This document shows, piece by piece, positions 55,001-64,000 of a stretch of 64,000 bases of DNA. The notes under the pieces are model-generated. The model saw only the letters and a list, made by a program, of their open reading frames with translations, ran no database searches and was not told where the DNA came from. Origin of the DNA: Ailurus styani (Eukaryota > Chordata > Mammalia > Carnivora > Ailuridae); NCBI GenBank assembly GCA_002007465.1, contig LNAC01000109.1, positions 4,074,432-4,138,431 of the forward strand, read 5' to 3'. Each line of letters opens with the position of its first letter. Positions within the stretch are counted from its first letter, which is position 1. The translations under genes were made by a program, and so were the position numbers.

Positions 55001-56690
55001 GATGCTCAAGAAATTTTCTTATGTCCATGTTTGTGGATTTTGTAACCATGTGGAGAAGATATGTTTCTTGACTCCAGTAATGAACAAAAACGAGACAAAA
55101 AGGAAAACAAAACAAAAGTGATGGCTTTTTATCCATGACTCAGAAATCTGGTAGCTTAGCAGTGCTGTTGCTAAAGTTCAAATCTTTCTGGGATTGTAAA
55201 ATTGAGGGATGTGGGATCGATCTCAAGTTCATCGTTGGCCTGCATCTGAGGATTGGCAAGCGTGTTCCCATTCTTTTTGATCTCCACCTTGTCCTCAAGG
55301 AACACACACACAGGCATTTGTAAACATGGAGGCAATTTACAAATAGCAACCAAACCCAAATACTGAATGTGCTTCTCTATGAGCCATTTGCTTAGAATGT
55401 GCTGACCATTTCCTTGAAGTAATGAGCAAAGCCACAGAATATGTTAAGCACATCCCTGAACACATTCCAATCTGGGGTTTTGCTATGTCAATCATTTGCC
55501 TAGTTTCTGGAATGCCAATATTTATAGCTAATGGCAACTAATGCTGAATTTTAGTCTCTTTGTTTTGTTTTAACAGATTGCAGTGATAATCAGTTCTCTT
55601 CTAATTTGTGCAAAATGAATATTTACTTTACAGGCTACTTTATACCAGTGATTGCATAGCCTGAACACTGGCATCCTCGGGGAAGCCCATTCTGTTTCTG
55701 TATTGTTGCTTGAAACCAATAGAATAGTAAAAGTAAGTTTTAATATCTTCTGCTTCTACCCTCATGATTCCAGCCATTACATTTTTTTCTCTTTCTAGTT
55801 TAGACAATCGCTCTGCTTGCTCCATTTTTAGCAACCGGCCTCCTGATCTTCCCTTTGCTGCTAAAAATGTCTTTTCTCACAAATCAGTATCCTATGAAAA
55901 GTAAGTCAGCCTGGGATCCTCTTGTCTAGCTCTGCCCCTCATTGGCTGTGAGGGCGTGGGTGTATAACTTTAGTTCTCTGGCCTTCACATTCTTTACTCA
56001 TCTGGTGAATAAAACCAAATGTTCCCCTAAGGCACTTCCCCCCACCTTGTTTAATTTTGCTGTCCCCCAAAAGGTAGTCTATCCATTGAAATTCTTGGTG
56101 TAGAGCTATACCTCAAGGAACAAACATCGAGTCTGGTCTGAGTGCTTCATGTTTTTTTAGGACTGTCAGTGCCCTAGAAGACTGTGGTACCGATTTAATG
56201 CACGTGACGTATGGAATATTCTAGAAAATGTTTTTTGAAATTTCTTCTATGCATTTTACCTCAGCTCTGGAGTGTTGTGGCCTTCCTACTTAAACAAAGC
56301 ACAGTTTTCTTCCTTCTTACCTTCCCTTCCCATATCTCTCTCTCCCTTCCACTAGTGATGACTATGTTCTCTCTTCATTTCTCCCATAGCAAGATGTTCC
56401 TTGACTCATTATCCCCTGACCATGTTTATATGCTTAGCCACATTCTCCAACCAACCTATACACTCTCTGGATTAAGTGGACAGGAGAATTATTGTTACCT
56501 CTACAGATGTGTAGACATAGTGAGTGTCTGTGGATGTGTGTGTATATGTGTAAATGGGTGTGCACATGCACATGCCTGGTGAGGAAGGGAGACAGCAGAC
56601 GTTTCTTTCTACACGTTATCCCCGTTGGCTTTTTTTGGCCATACAGCTCCTCTGGATGTGCCAGAAGAGACCATCTTACTATTTTTCTAA
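52100..56690. other. SINE-free, repeat-poor block
   Basis: No Can-SINE, L1, LTR or MIR was recognised over 4.6 kb, against an average of one SINE per 1.7 kb elsewhere. The sequence at 53690-54430 is AT-rich with many TAAT, TTATC and AATTA words, such as TTCTAATTAATTGACGG and TTTAATTAGGATATAAG. It resembles conserved non-coding DNA in texture. No coding exon or CpG island is seen. Conservation itself cannot be judged from one sequence. Confidence 0.45.
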
Positions 56691-56694
56691 ATAT

Positions 56695-57165
56695 CTATAT
56701 TAGTTATCCATTGCCATGTAACACATTACCCTCAAATTTAGAGGCTGAGAACAAGTATTTTTATCTCATGGTTTTCAGTAGACCAGGAATCTGAGCATGG
56801 CTTAGCTGGGTGCATCTGGCTCAAAGGGCTCTGTGAGGTTGAGTCAAGCTGTTGGCTGGTGTGAGATCTCATCAGATGGTTTAATGGGGGCTTGGGGTCC
56901 ACTTCTGAGCTCATGCGGGTGTTGCTGGGCCTTTGTCCCTCACAGTGTGGGTCTCTTCTTAGGATGTCTTGACATGGCAGCTGACTTTACCAGATAGATT
57001 TGAGAGTGAGGAAGAGAGTGCGCCCATCCCTTCTGCCATATTCTGTTTGTTAGCACTGAATCAGGACATTCAGCTCACATTCAAGGGGAGGTCTTCTGAG
57101 GTCTTAAGAAAATACTTTGCATACAAACCACTGGCTTCATCTTTGTACCATGTTTCCTGACAGTG
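56695..57165. mobile_element. Ancient interspersed repeat, family not assigned
   Basis: It begins TATTAGTTATCCATTGCCATGTAAC and contains GGAATCTGAGCATGGCTTAGC, CTGTTGGCTGGTGTGAG and CTGCCATATTC. It is a familiar dispersed mammalian sequence, probably an LTR read antisense, but I cannot name the family. Confidence 0.45.
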
Positions 57166-57444
57166 TTCTGAGTCTTTGCTCAGAAGATATGACTTAATTT
57201 TAGAGCCATCATTTGCCCTTCGAAGGAGCTGAGAATTTTCAAAACCACCCAGTCTCGGCTCCTTTGTGTTTAACAGTCTTTTCCTCAATTTATCTCTCTC
57301 ACAGTTTACAATAAGCAGCAAGAGAGAAACAGATGGCACCTTTAACAATTGGCTTAGAAATCTCCTCAGTCAAATTACCAGTTTATTAGGTTTTCTACTT
57401 TATACAAAACTCCAGACAGCAGTGTTGCTGAGTTTTCTAACATT

Positions 57445-57655
57445 CTTTTTTGTTTGTTTTAAAGATTCTATTTCTTTATTTGAGAGAGAGAGAGCACGCA
57501 TGTGCATACTCCAGTGGGGGGAGGGGCAGAGGTAGAGGGAAAATCTCAAGCAGGCTCTGCAGTGAGCACAGAGCCCAGTGATCACGACCCTGAGATCATG
57601 ACCTGAGCTGGAATCAAGAGCTGGACACTTAACCGACTGAGCCACCCAGGCGCCA
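57445..57655 (-). mobile_element. Can-SINE, older subfamily
   Basis: TTAAAGATTCTATTTCTTTATTTGAGAG leads through GCTGGAATCAAGAGCTGGACAC to CGACTGAGCCACCCAGGCGCC. A C-rich run follows immediately. Confidence 0.92.
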
Positions 57656-57659
57656 CCTC

Positions 57660-58130
57660 CCCCCCACCCCCACCCCTTCTGCCACTTCATCGCCAAGATT
57701 TCCCTTCCTTTCCTTCCATTGAGATTTTCCCCACTTTTGTGCAAGCCTTTGACTGTAGAGGAACAGCTTCTTCCAGACACTTAAAGTTTTTACTATCTTG
57801 CTCCAAAAACCCACTGCCTGGTTCCAAAGCCACTGGTACATTTTAGTTAGTTAGTTAGTTTGTTTATTGTAATGGCAGAACAAACCATAACATGAAGGGT
57901 TGAGTGGAACCAAGGAGAAGTATTATCATGATGATCCTTGATAAAACTGCCAAGCAAGACTGCGTGAACTTTTTTGGAAGTCAGTAGGGCTGAGGCAAAA
58001 TTGCCAAGAATCTGGGAATTGTGTACTTTTGTAGAAAGGGAAATGAACCTGGTAACTTCTTGTGGTCCTTTCTACACGAGGATTCAAAGATTCTGGAATA
58101 CCAGCTGGCTGTTCTGTTTAGATTTGAAGA
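57660..58130. other. Single-copy DNA
   Basis: A short (TTAG)n tract lies at 57843-57861. Nothing else is recognised. Confidence 0.4.
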
Positions 58131-58146
58131 TTTAGCAGGTTTTTCT

Positions 58147-58662
58147 TTTTCTTTTTCTTTTTCTTTTTTTTATTATTTGCCCCAGGGGTACAGGTCTGTG
58201 AATCATCAGGCTTACATCTTTCACAGCACTCACCAAAGCACAAACCCTCCCCAATGTCCATAACCCATCCACCCTACCCCTGCCCTCCCAACCCCCAGTA
58301 ACTCTCAGTTTGTTTTGTGAGATTAGGAGTCTCTTATGGTTTGTCTCCTTCCCCATCCCATCTTGTTTCATTATTTTTCCCTCCCTACCCCCCAAGACTC
58401 CCCGTCCTGCCCCTCAAGTTCCTCATTATCAGAGAGATCATATGATAATTGTCTTTCTCTGATTGACTTATTTCACTCAGCATAGTACCCTCTAGTTCCA
58501 TCCACATTGTTGCAAACGGCAAGATTTTGTTTCTTTTGATGGCTGCATAGTATTCCATTGTATATATATACCACTTCTTCTTTATCCATTCATCTGTTGA
58601 TGGACATCTAGGTTCTTTCCATAATTTGGCTATTGTGAACATTGCTGCTATAAATATTCGGG
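58147..58662 (-). mobile_element. Young 5'-truncated L1 3' end
   Basis: The minus strand encodes the last part of ORF2 (AKLWKEPRCPSTDEW, MEYYAAIKRNK) followed by the 3' UTR. Reading plus-ward, a (CTTTTT)n tail comes first, then CCCCAGGGGTACAGGTCTGTG. TTTAGCAGGTTTTTCT (58131-58146) and TTTAGTAGGTTTTTCT (58663-58678) form the target-site duplication, so the element is complete as inserted, about 0.5 kb. Confidence 0.93.
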
Positions 58663-58823
58663 TTTAGTAGGTTTTTCTAAGAAAACTTCTACTATAGGTA
58701 GTGATCAATGCAGACCACATCTGTTTAAGGTTTTGGCCATGTTAGAGGTTTTGACTGTAGAGTGGCATGGCCAGTGGATTTTTCTAAGGCTACAGAGGGA
58801 ATGATAGAATTAAAACTGAAACC

Positions 58824-59146
58824 TTTTTTTTAAATTATTATTATGTTCAGTTAGCCACTGTATAGTATATCATTAGTTTTTGATGTGTTCAGTGATTCAT
58901 TATTTACGTAGAACACCCAGTACTCATCACAACATGGACCCTCCTTAGTACCCATCACCCTGTTACCCCATCCCTCCTCCCCTCAGCAACTTCTTTCAAG
59001 ACACGTCTCCAAAGGCTAGGGAAGCAAAAGCAAAAATGAACTATTGGGACTTCATCAAGATAAAAAGCTTCTGCACAGCAAAGGAAACAGTCCACAAAAC
59101 TAAGAGGCAACCCACGGAATGGGAGAAGATATTTGCAAATGAAAGG
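58824..59146 (-). mobile_element. L1 insertion with 5' inversion
   Basis: 58824-58990 is the antisense L1 3' end (TTATTATGTTCAGTTAGCCAC, CATCATTAG-type word, AACACCCAGTACTCATC). 58999-59146 is sense ORF2, translating [18 protein letters not shown] and [13 protein letters not shown]. The two halves of one element point in opposite directions, the hallmark of twin priming. TAGAATTAAAACTGAAACC (58805-58823) recurs as TAGAATCAAAGCTGAAACT (59372-59390) beyond a SINE. Confidence 0.88.
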
Positions 59147-59371
59147 TTTTTTTTAAAGATTTATTTATTAGAGAGAGGGAGAGAGTGTGTGTATGCAAGC
59201 ACGTGCGTGAGTGGGAGTGGGGGTAGAAGGAGAGGGAGAGAGAGAATATCCGGCAGACTCGTCACTGAACATGGAGCCCAGTGTGGGACTCCCATCGCAG
59301 GACCCTGAGATCATGACCTGAGCCAAAATCAAGAGTTGGATGCTTAACTGACTGAGCCACCCAGGCGCCCC
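59147..59371 (-). mobile_element. Can-SINE at the 5' boundary of the inverted L1
   Basis: A T8 tail, GA-rich part, GAGCCAAAATCAAGAGTTGGATGC and AACTGACTGAGCCACCCAGGCGCCCC. It lies between the L1 sequence and the right copy of the direct repeat. No separate target-site duplication for the SINE was found. Confidence 0.93.
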
Positions 59372-59486
59372 TAGAATCAAAGCTGAAACTTTTATGTATT
59401 CCAGTAGATAATAGTACGCTTCTTATATTGGTCCATTTGTCCCATAGTCTCTCTTTTTGGGGTTTTACATTAATCACAGCCATTTA

Positions 59487-59681
59487 GGGGAGCCTGGGTG
59501 GCTCAGTGGGTTAAGCCTCTGCCTTTGGCTCAGGTCATGATCTCAGGGTCCTGGGATTGAGCCCTGCAACCGGCTCTCTGCTCAGCGGTGAGCCTGCTTC
59601 CCCCACTCTCTCTGCCTGCCTCTCTGCCTACTTGTGATTTCTCTCTCCCTGTCAGATAAATAAATAAAATCTTTAAAAAAA
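59487..59681 (+). mobile_element. Young Can-SINE, perfect 15-base target-site duplication
   Basis: GGGGAGCCTGGGTGGCTCAGTGGG leads through CTCTGCCTACTTGTGATTTC to AAATAAATAAAATCTTTAAAA. AATCACAGCCATTTA is identical at 59472-59486 and 59682-59696. Confidence 0.96.
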
Positions 59682-59697
59682 AATCACAGCCATTTAC

Positions 59698-59842
59698 TTA
59701 TATATGTGTGTGTGTATGTATGTATATATATATATATATATGATTTAATATATAAAAATCAAATCATAAATATATATAAGTAAAAATATATAAATCATAG
59801 AAATCTGATATATATATATGTATGTATATATATATACATAGC
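59698..59842. repeat. AT-rich (TA)n/(TG)n region
   Basis: TATATATGTGTGTGTGTATG leads to long TATATA runs. Interspersed TGATTT and AAATCA words could pair as hairpins. Confidence 0.85.
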
Positions 59843-59935
59843 TGCATGTTTGGGGGCTGGCTCTTAGAATCAGAAATCCACATGATTTATAGTTAAGAAA
59901 TAAGTAATTTTGCTTGAGTAGCTACCTCTATAATA

Positions 59936-59992
59936 ACCTCCCTCCCTCTCTCCCTTCCTCTCTCCTTCCCTCCCTTCCTTTCTTTCCATTTG
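59936..59992. repeat. CT-rich tract
   Basis: CCTCCCTCCCTCTCTCCC-type units run for about 55 bases with very few purines. Confidence 0.8.
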
Positions 59993-60303
59993 TTTGTGTG
60001 TCTTCTTTATTCCCATGTCTAGGTTCCTTTCTTCTTCAGTAGGTACCCTGGCACAGAGATACTTCTGCTGAAGAGTGTAAATGGTGTTTCCCCAGGCAAT
60101 TCTTAAATGCCACTGGGGATGTAGTAAAGTCATAGCGACTTGGCCCCCTGGTTATTCAGGCTATTGATCTTCACTTGCTGCTCAGAAACTCCTGAAATAA
60201 ACCTCATTTGACTCCAGTTCATTGTATGCTATCTTTTTTACTGCTGCAATTTCACTTTTCATTCATTCAGTAAATACTTAGTGAGCACCCAGTGTATGCT
60301 AGG

Positions 60304-60498
60304 TTTTTAAAAAAATCTTTTATTTATTTGACTGAGAGAGAGAGAGCACAAGCAGGGAGGCAGCAGGCAGAGGGGGAGAGAGGAGAAGCAGGCTCCCCAC
60401 TGAGCAAGGAGCCCGAGCTGGGGCTTGATCCCAGCAACCGGGGATCCTGACTTGAGCTGAAGGCAGATGCTTAACCAGCTGAGCCACCCAGGCGCCCC
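60304..60498 (-). mobile_element. Can-SINE inserted in L2
   Basis: The body runs to TTAACCAGCTGAGCCACCCAGGCGCCCC. GTATGCTAGGTTT before it and GTTTGCCAAGTTT after it are the diverged target-site duplication, and both match the L2 target. Confidence 0.93.
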
Positions 60499-61145
60499 TG
60501 TTTGCCAAGTTTATACATTATGTGAGAGGGTTATGATCTCTGCTCTCAGAGAGTTTTGGAGTCTCTTGAGTAAAATATAAAACACGAAAATAGAAGTAAA
60601 ACCGAATAAGTACAACGTTGACAAATGTGATAAACGTGCTGACATGTAAGGAGAATGTGTCATGAAGAAAATTGAGGACGGCACTGCTTATAGATTGGTT
60701 AATCTGAGTAGTTCTCAATGAGGAGAAGAGTGAGGGGAAGGAATGCCAACTGATCGTGCCTAGGGCACAGACAGATGGAGGGTTGGATGGCATATTGCAG
60801 TTTTGCCAACTCTAAACAGGATATGGTCTAGAACATAGAGACAACCTTGGGGCAGTGGAATGGGTGACAGAGTACAAGTATGAGACATTAGATAGTATAC
60901 TATGGAATTTGAATTTTTATCCTGGAAGTAAGAGGGGTGACTTAAATTTATATTTGGAAATGATCCCTCTGATAATAGCAATGGTGTGTTCAACTTTTGG
61001 GGGGCTGGGTGCATTTATAATTTGGGAGTTTCTTTTTAAGGAGAAGATAATATGAACTTAAAAATACAAAATTAGGTACTAAAGTGATTATTTGTTTAAA
61101 ATTAGAAAAGAAAGCACAACAAATTAGAAATTTAAAAATGCTGAG

Positions 61146-61231
61146 GGGTGCCTGGGTGGCTCAGTTAAGTGTCTGCCTTCGACTCGGGTCATAATCTCAT
61201 GGTCCTGGGATCGAGCCCCACCTGTGTCAGT
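61146..61231 (+). mobile_element. 3'-truncated Can-SINE
   Basis: GGGTGCCTGGGTGGCTCAG through GGTCATAATCTCATGGTCC and GATCGAGCCCCACCTGTGTC, then it stops. The CT-rich part and A-tail are missing, so it was broken after insertion or deleted. Confidence 0.88.
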
Positions 61232-61485
61232 GAGAATGAAAAAGAAAGACGTGATGGAGTTTTGCATCTCTTCTTTCAGGCAGAGTATAATCAATAATAT
61301 TGGAGTGATTAATATTAGGAGGGTTAGGGACAGGGGGAGAGGGGAGACAAGATTCAACTTTCTGACTTGAGCAACTGGAGGAGGTCATGTCATTGAGATG
61401 GGAGACATCACTGAGAGAGAAGTGGTGGATGTTAGTGAACTTAAGAGACCTCAAGTGAGTTGGCAATGCAGGTCAGGAAAGCAAC

Positions 61486-61855
61486 GTGGGAGGAGATGGT
61501 GAAAGCCATGGGATTGGGAGGTTGGTGGTGCCATCAGTTGGTGGAATGTTGGAGCTAGAGTCAGGGAGTTGCCACTGCCTTAGCCAGAAGAGCCCTAAAC
61601 CAGGTCAGTGGCCCCGGCAGCTCCTTAGAAACTTGGCTCAAACCAAACTCTGCTCTTCTGAATGTGCTGACTAGGTGTTTTGCATACTGTTTCCACTGCT
61701 ACCACCAAGTCTCCCATTAAACTTAATTTGGCATGTCTCGTGGCAAAAATTCCTGCGCCCAAAGTTTATAGACCTTTAGTAAAATAGCTCTCTGAGTTCA
61801 CAATCAAGTAACAAATCAGGGTTGGGTTTGTTTTTTTTTTTTTTTCACTTATGTA
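61486..61855. other. Single-copy DNA
   Basis: A T17 run lies at 61829-61846. Nothing else is recognised. Confidence 0.4.
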
Positions 61856-61859
61856 AGTT

Positions 61860-62330
61860 CTAGCTGATTCTTTTTATTATCCTTCGTCTGCTCATTGTTA
61901 TTAGTCTTTTGTTCCTTACTCATACTTTTAAAAATTCCATCTGATTGCTGCAATCATTTTAAACATTCTTACACATATTTTGTATCTAATAAAAACAATT
62001 TCTGGAGTCTTTTCTGCTTTTTGTTTTATTGGCTTATTCTCAGTTATGATGTCTTTCTCCTTGTATGCTTTGTCTTTAGGTCTTGGTTTGTTTTGTTTTG
62101 CTTTTATTGCGAGCTTGTATCTATTGGAAATTTATCAGTAGGATAGTGAGAATTCTTTGAGGTCTACATTAAGGGCAGTTTCTCCGAAAAAGATTTTGTT
62201 TGATCCTTCCTGGAGGCATTGTAAATTCCTGGAATCACTTTCAACTGACTTCTCAGTTTATTTATTATTTACTTTGCTTGTTTTTAGAATATTCCCACAG
62301 CATTAATCCAGACCTCAAATCCATGTAAAA
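61860..62330 (-). mobile_element. Possible ancient L1/HAL1 remnant
   Basis: The T-rich phrases TTTATTGCGAGCTTGTATCTATTGG and GAGAATTCTTTGAGGTC...GGGCAGTTTCTCC recall antisense sequence of very old L1-related elements. The support is weak. Confidence 0.35.
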
Positions 62331-63177
62331 GCCCACCTATAGTTGCAAATTATGAAACGAGATATTTTTTCTTTTCATCCAGAGACAAGGTAATGATAGG
62401 TACTTCCTTTGGTCTCTCCTTTTTGTGGGGTTGAATTCAGTTGTTTTTGTTTGTCTGTTTGGTGGGTTGGTTTTCCTGAATCTGTTTCACTGAAGATGTC
62501 TCAGACCCACAGGAATTTTTGTACCAACTCTTTGTTAGGTAAGGGACATTTTGTGGGAAGGAAACACATTCCTAAACCTAGTCTCCTTTCCCTGGGCAAT
62601 TGTAAAAAGTGAATATTTGGGTAACAGAATAATGTGGATGCCCTTTGGGCAGTCAGCAGCTTCAGAGCTCACTTCACTGGATTCATGCATTAGTTCTGTA
62701 ATTGGCCTCTAAGGATTTTCCTTATTTTCTTGCCAGCTCAGCAACACATGTAAAATGATCATTTTAAGGTATTTTGTTGCTGAATGGTTAGTCAGGTTAT
62801 TACTGGAACCAGAAATCAACCATGACTTTCTTATACAGTTCCCTGCCCTGCACCAGAATTGCCAATTGCCTTGATTTTTCTCTTGTTGACAAGAGTATGG
62901 TGTGTCCTTATGACCTTCTCAAATTATCTAGCCTATCAGTCATATCTGTATGGGATCTACTTCCTTCATAGCCATTCTTTGGAGACCCTGGAATCTTCTG
63001 CTCTAACATGGAGCAGTGACTCTCCAGCGGTCGTCCCAAGATTTCCTCTCTCTGCTTCCTAGGGTGAACCCACTATTTTCTAGATCTGATAGCGTCCAAT
63101 ATTTTATTTGTTTCTGCATTTTCTCTCTCGTTTCATTAATGATCTCAATTATTGGATACATCTGAGTCCATCCACAT
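62331..63177. other. Single-copy DNA
   Basis: No repeat or gene is recognised. Confidence 0.4.
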
Positions 63178-63191
63178 CTAAAAATGTCTTC

Positions 63192-63385
63192 TTAAAAAAA
63201 TTTTAGAGAGAGAGAGAGCATACATAAGTGGGGGAGATACAGGAAAAGACTCTCAAGAAGGGGGAGGGAAAGACTCCCTGCTGAGCGCAGAGTCTGACTC
63301 AGGGCTCAGCCTCAGGATCCTGAGATCATGACCTAATCTGAAATCAAGAGTTGGCTGCTTAACCGACTGAGCCACCCAAGTGCCC
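63192..63385 (-). mobile_element. Can-SINE, older subfamily
   Basis: AATCTGAAATCAAGAGTTGGCTGC and CGACTGAGCCACCCAAGTGCCCC mark the older class. CTAAAAATGTCTT (63179-63191) and CTAAAAATGTCTG (63386-63398) are the target-site duplication. Confidence 0.93.
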
Positions 63386-63549
63386 CTAAAAATGTCTGTA
63401 TTTTGCTCTCAAACTTGACTGATGGTTTGCTTGGGTATTGAATATAGGTTCAAAATAAATGGGCTGGACTTCTGATTTCAGCTCCAAAATTTAAGAACTT
63501 AGAAATTAGCTCGTATTTATAACAAGAGCTGAACACACTGAAAATCATG

Positions 63550-64000
63550 ACTTTTCTTGGGAACATTAGAAAACTGAGGTCTCAAGGTAGACTACCCCAA
63601 ATCTGAAAAATGCAGAAAACCAAAAGTTAAAAAAAAAATCTTGCAAAAAGCCAGAGAGGAGAAAAAAACCTTACCTATAGAGGAACAAAAACGAGAATTG
63701 TGGTGGCCTTCTTTTCATTTAAGCAAAACAAAACCAAAAAACAATGGAATGAAATGTTTTAAGTGTTGAAAGAAAAAAATCCACCAACCTAGAATTCTAT
63801 ACCCATAGATTATTTTTCACAAACTAAGAAGAAATAAAGACTTTTTCCGAGAAAACTTGAGGGCATTTATCATCCATGGAACTACTCTGCCAAAAAAAAA
63901 AAAAAAAAAAAAAANAGACAGAAGGAAAATATGGTCAGAAACTTGGATCTCCATAAAGAAAGGAAGAACATCAGAGAAGATGTAAATGACAAATCATCCA
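63550..64000 (+). mobile_element. Old L1 fragment running off the window
   Basis: AACCTAGAATTCTATACCC, GAAATAAAGACTTTTTCCGAG and ACTTGGATCTCCATAAAGAAAGG match a dispersed L1 segment in sense. A poly-A run of about 26 bases ending in an N (63915) interrupts it, perhaps a sequencing or assembly problem. Confidence 0.6.

Larger units (their letters stand above)
60259..61480 (-). mobile_element. L2-type repeat, antisense, with two SINEs
   Basis: It begins TTCATTCAGTAAATACTTAGTGAGCACCCAGTGTATGC, the antisense L2/MIR end. TGATCTCTGCTCTCAGAGAG, TTTATCCTGGAAGTAAGAGG and AATGATCCCTCTGATAATAGC follow. The part after the second SINE (TGACTTGAGCAACTGGAGGAGG) fits the same dispersed unit. Limits are approximate. 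Confidence 0.55.

Noticed and set aside
1..64000. Orientation bias of Can-SINEs (24 minus, 13 plus)
   Set aside because: The difference is within what chance can give for 37 elements and does not by itself indicate transcription direction.

Overview
The window is eukaryotic, mammalian, AT-rich nuclear DNA with no recognisable protein-coding gene, tRNA gene or CpG island. It carries at least 37 copies or fragments of the tRNA-derived Can-SINE, recognised by a GCGCCTGGGTGGCTCAG head, a GGTCATGATC / GGGATCGAGCCC core and an (AAATA)n AAAATCTTTAAAA tail. This family is restricted to Carnivora. The youngest copies have the GTGGGTTAAAGCCTCTGC head and the CTCTGCCTACTTGTGATCTC body that I associate with musteloid carnivores. 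My best guess is therefore a caniform carnivore, probably a mustelid; the species cannot be read from this window. The setting is intergenic or deep intronic.

Layout. 1-4.7 kb: Can-SINEs, a TG microsatellite, a MIR, an LTR-like piece joined to an L1 ORF2 fragment, then single-copy DNA. 5.3-8.0 kb: an old L1 3' region on the minus strand, split by a young SINE. 8.0-10.8 kb: a duplicated block whose two copies are the SINE-filled and SINE-empty forms of one locus, separated by a single N. 11-15.2 kb: an MLT1-type LTR, an L2, a MIR, another N-joined duplication and a TG-rich minisatellite. 15.2-21 kb: mostly single copy. 21-31 kb: LTR pieces and long decayed L1 stretches with SINEs inserted in them; a 5S rRNA pseudogene lies inside an L1 fragment at 27.6 kb. 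31-38.5 kb: nested and back-to-back SINEs, an MLT1 LTR, a possible short terminal coding exon at 35.9 kb and L2 remnants. 38.5-45.2 kb: a good MIR, an MLT1 LTR, old L1 in both orientations and single-copy DNA. 45.2-46.9 kb: a younger 5'-truncated L1 inside an MLT1, with an N-joined duplication and a 204-base gap. 47-52.1 kb: young SINEs, an L2-like piece, two adjoining LTRs and an (ATTCT)n repeat. 52.1-57.4 kb: a SINE-free block. 57.4-64 kb: two young L1 3' ends, one with a 5' inversion, plus SINEs, L2 and old L1.

There is no set of genes working together here. The content is a record of layered retrotransposition plus several assembly artefacts (single Ns flanked by direct duplications). The items most worth a second look are the filled/empty SINE pair, the 5S-in-L1 chimera, the candidate exon with an in-frame 16-residue repeat, the inverted L1 with a SINE inside its flanking direct repeat, and the SINE-free block. 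Repeat family names are from memory of consensus sequences, not from a database search.
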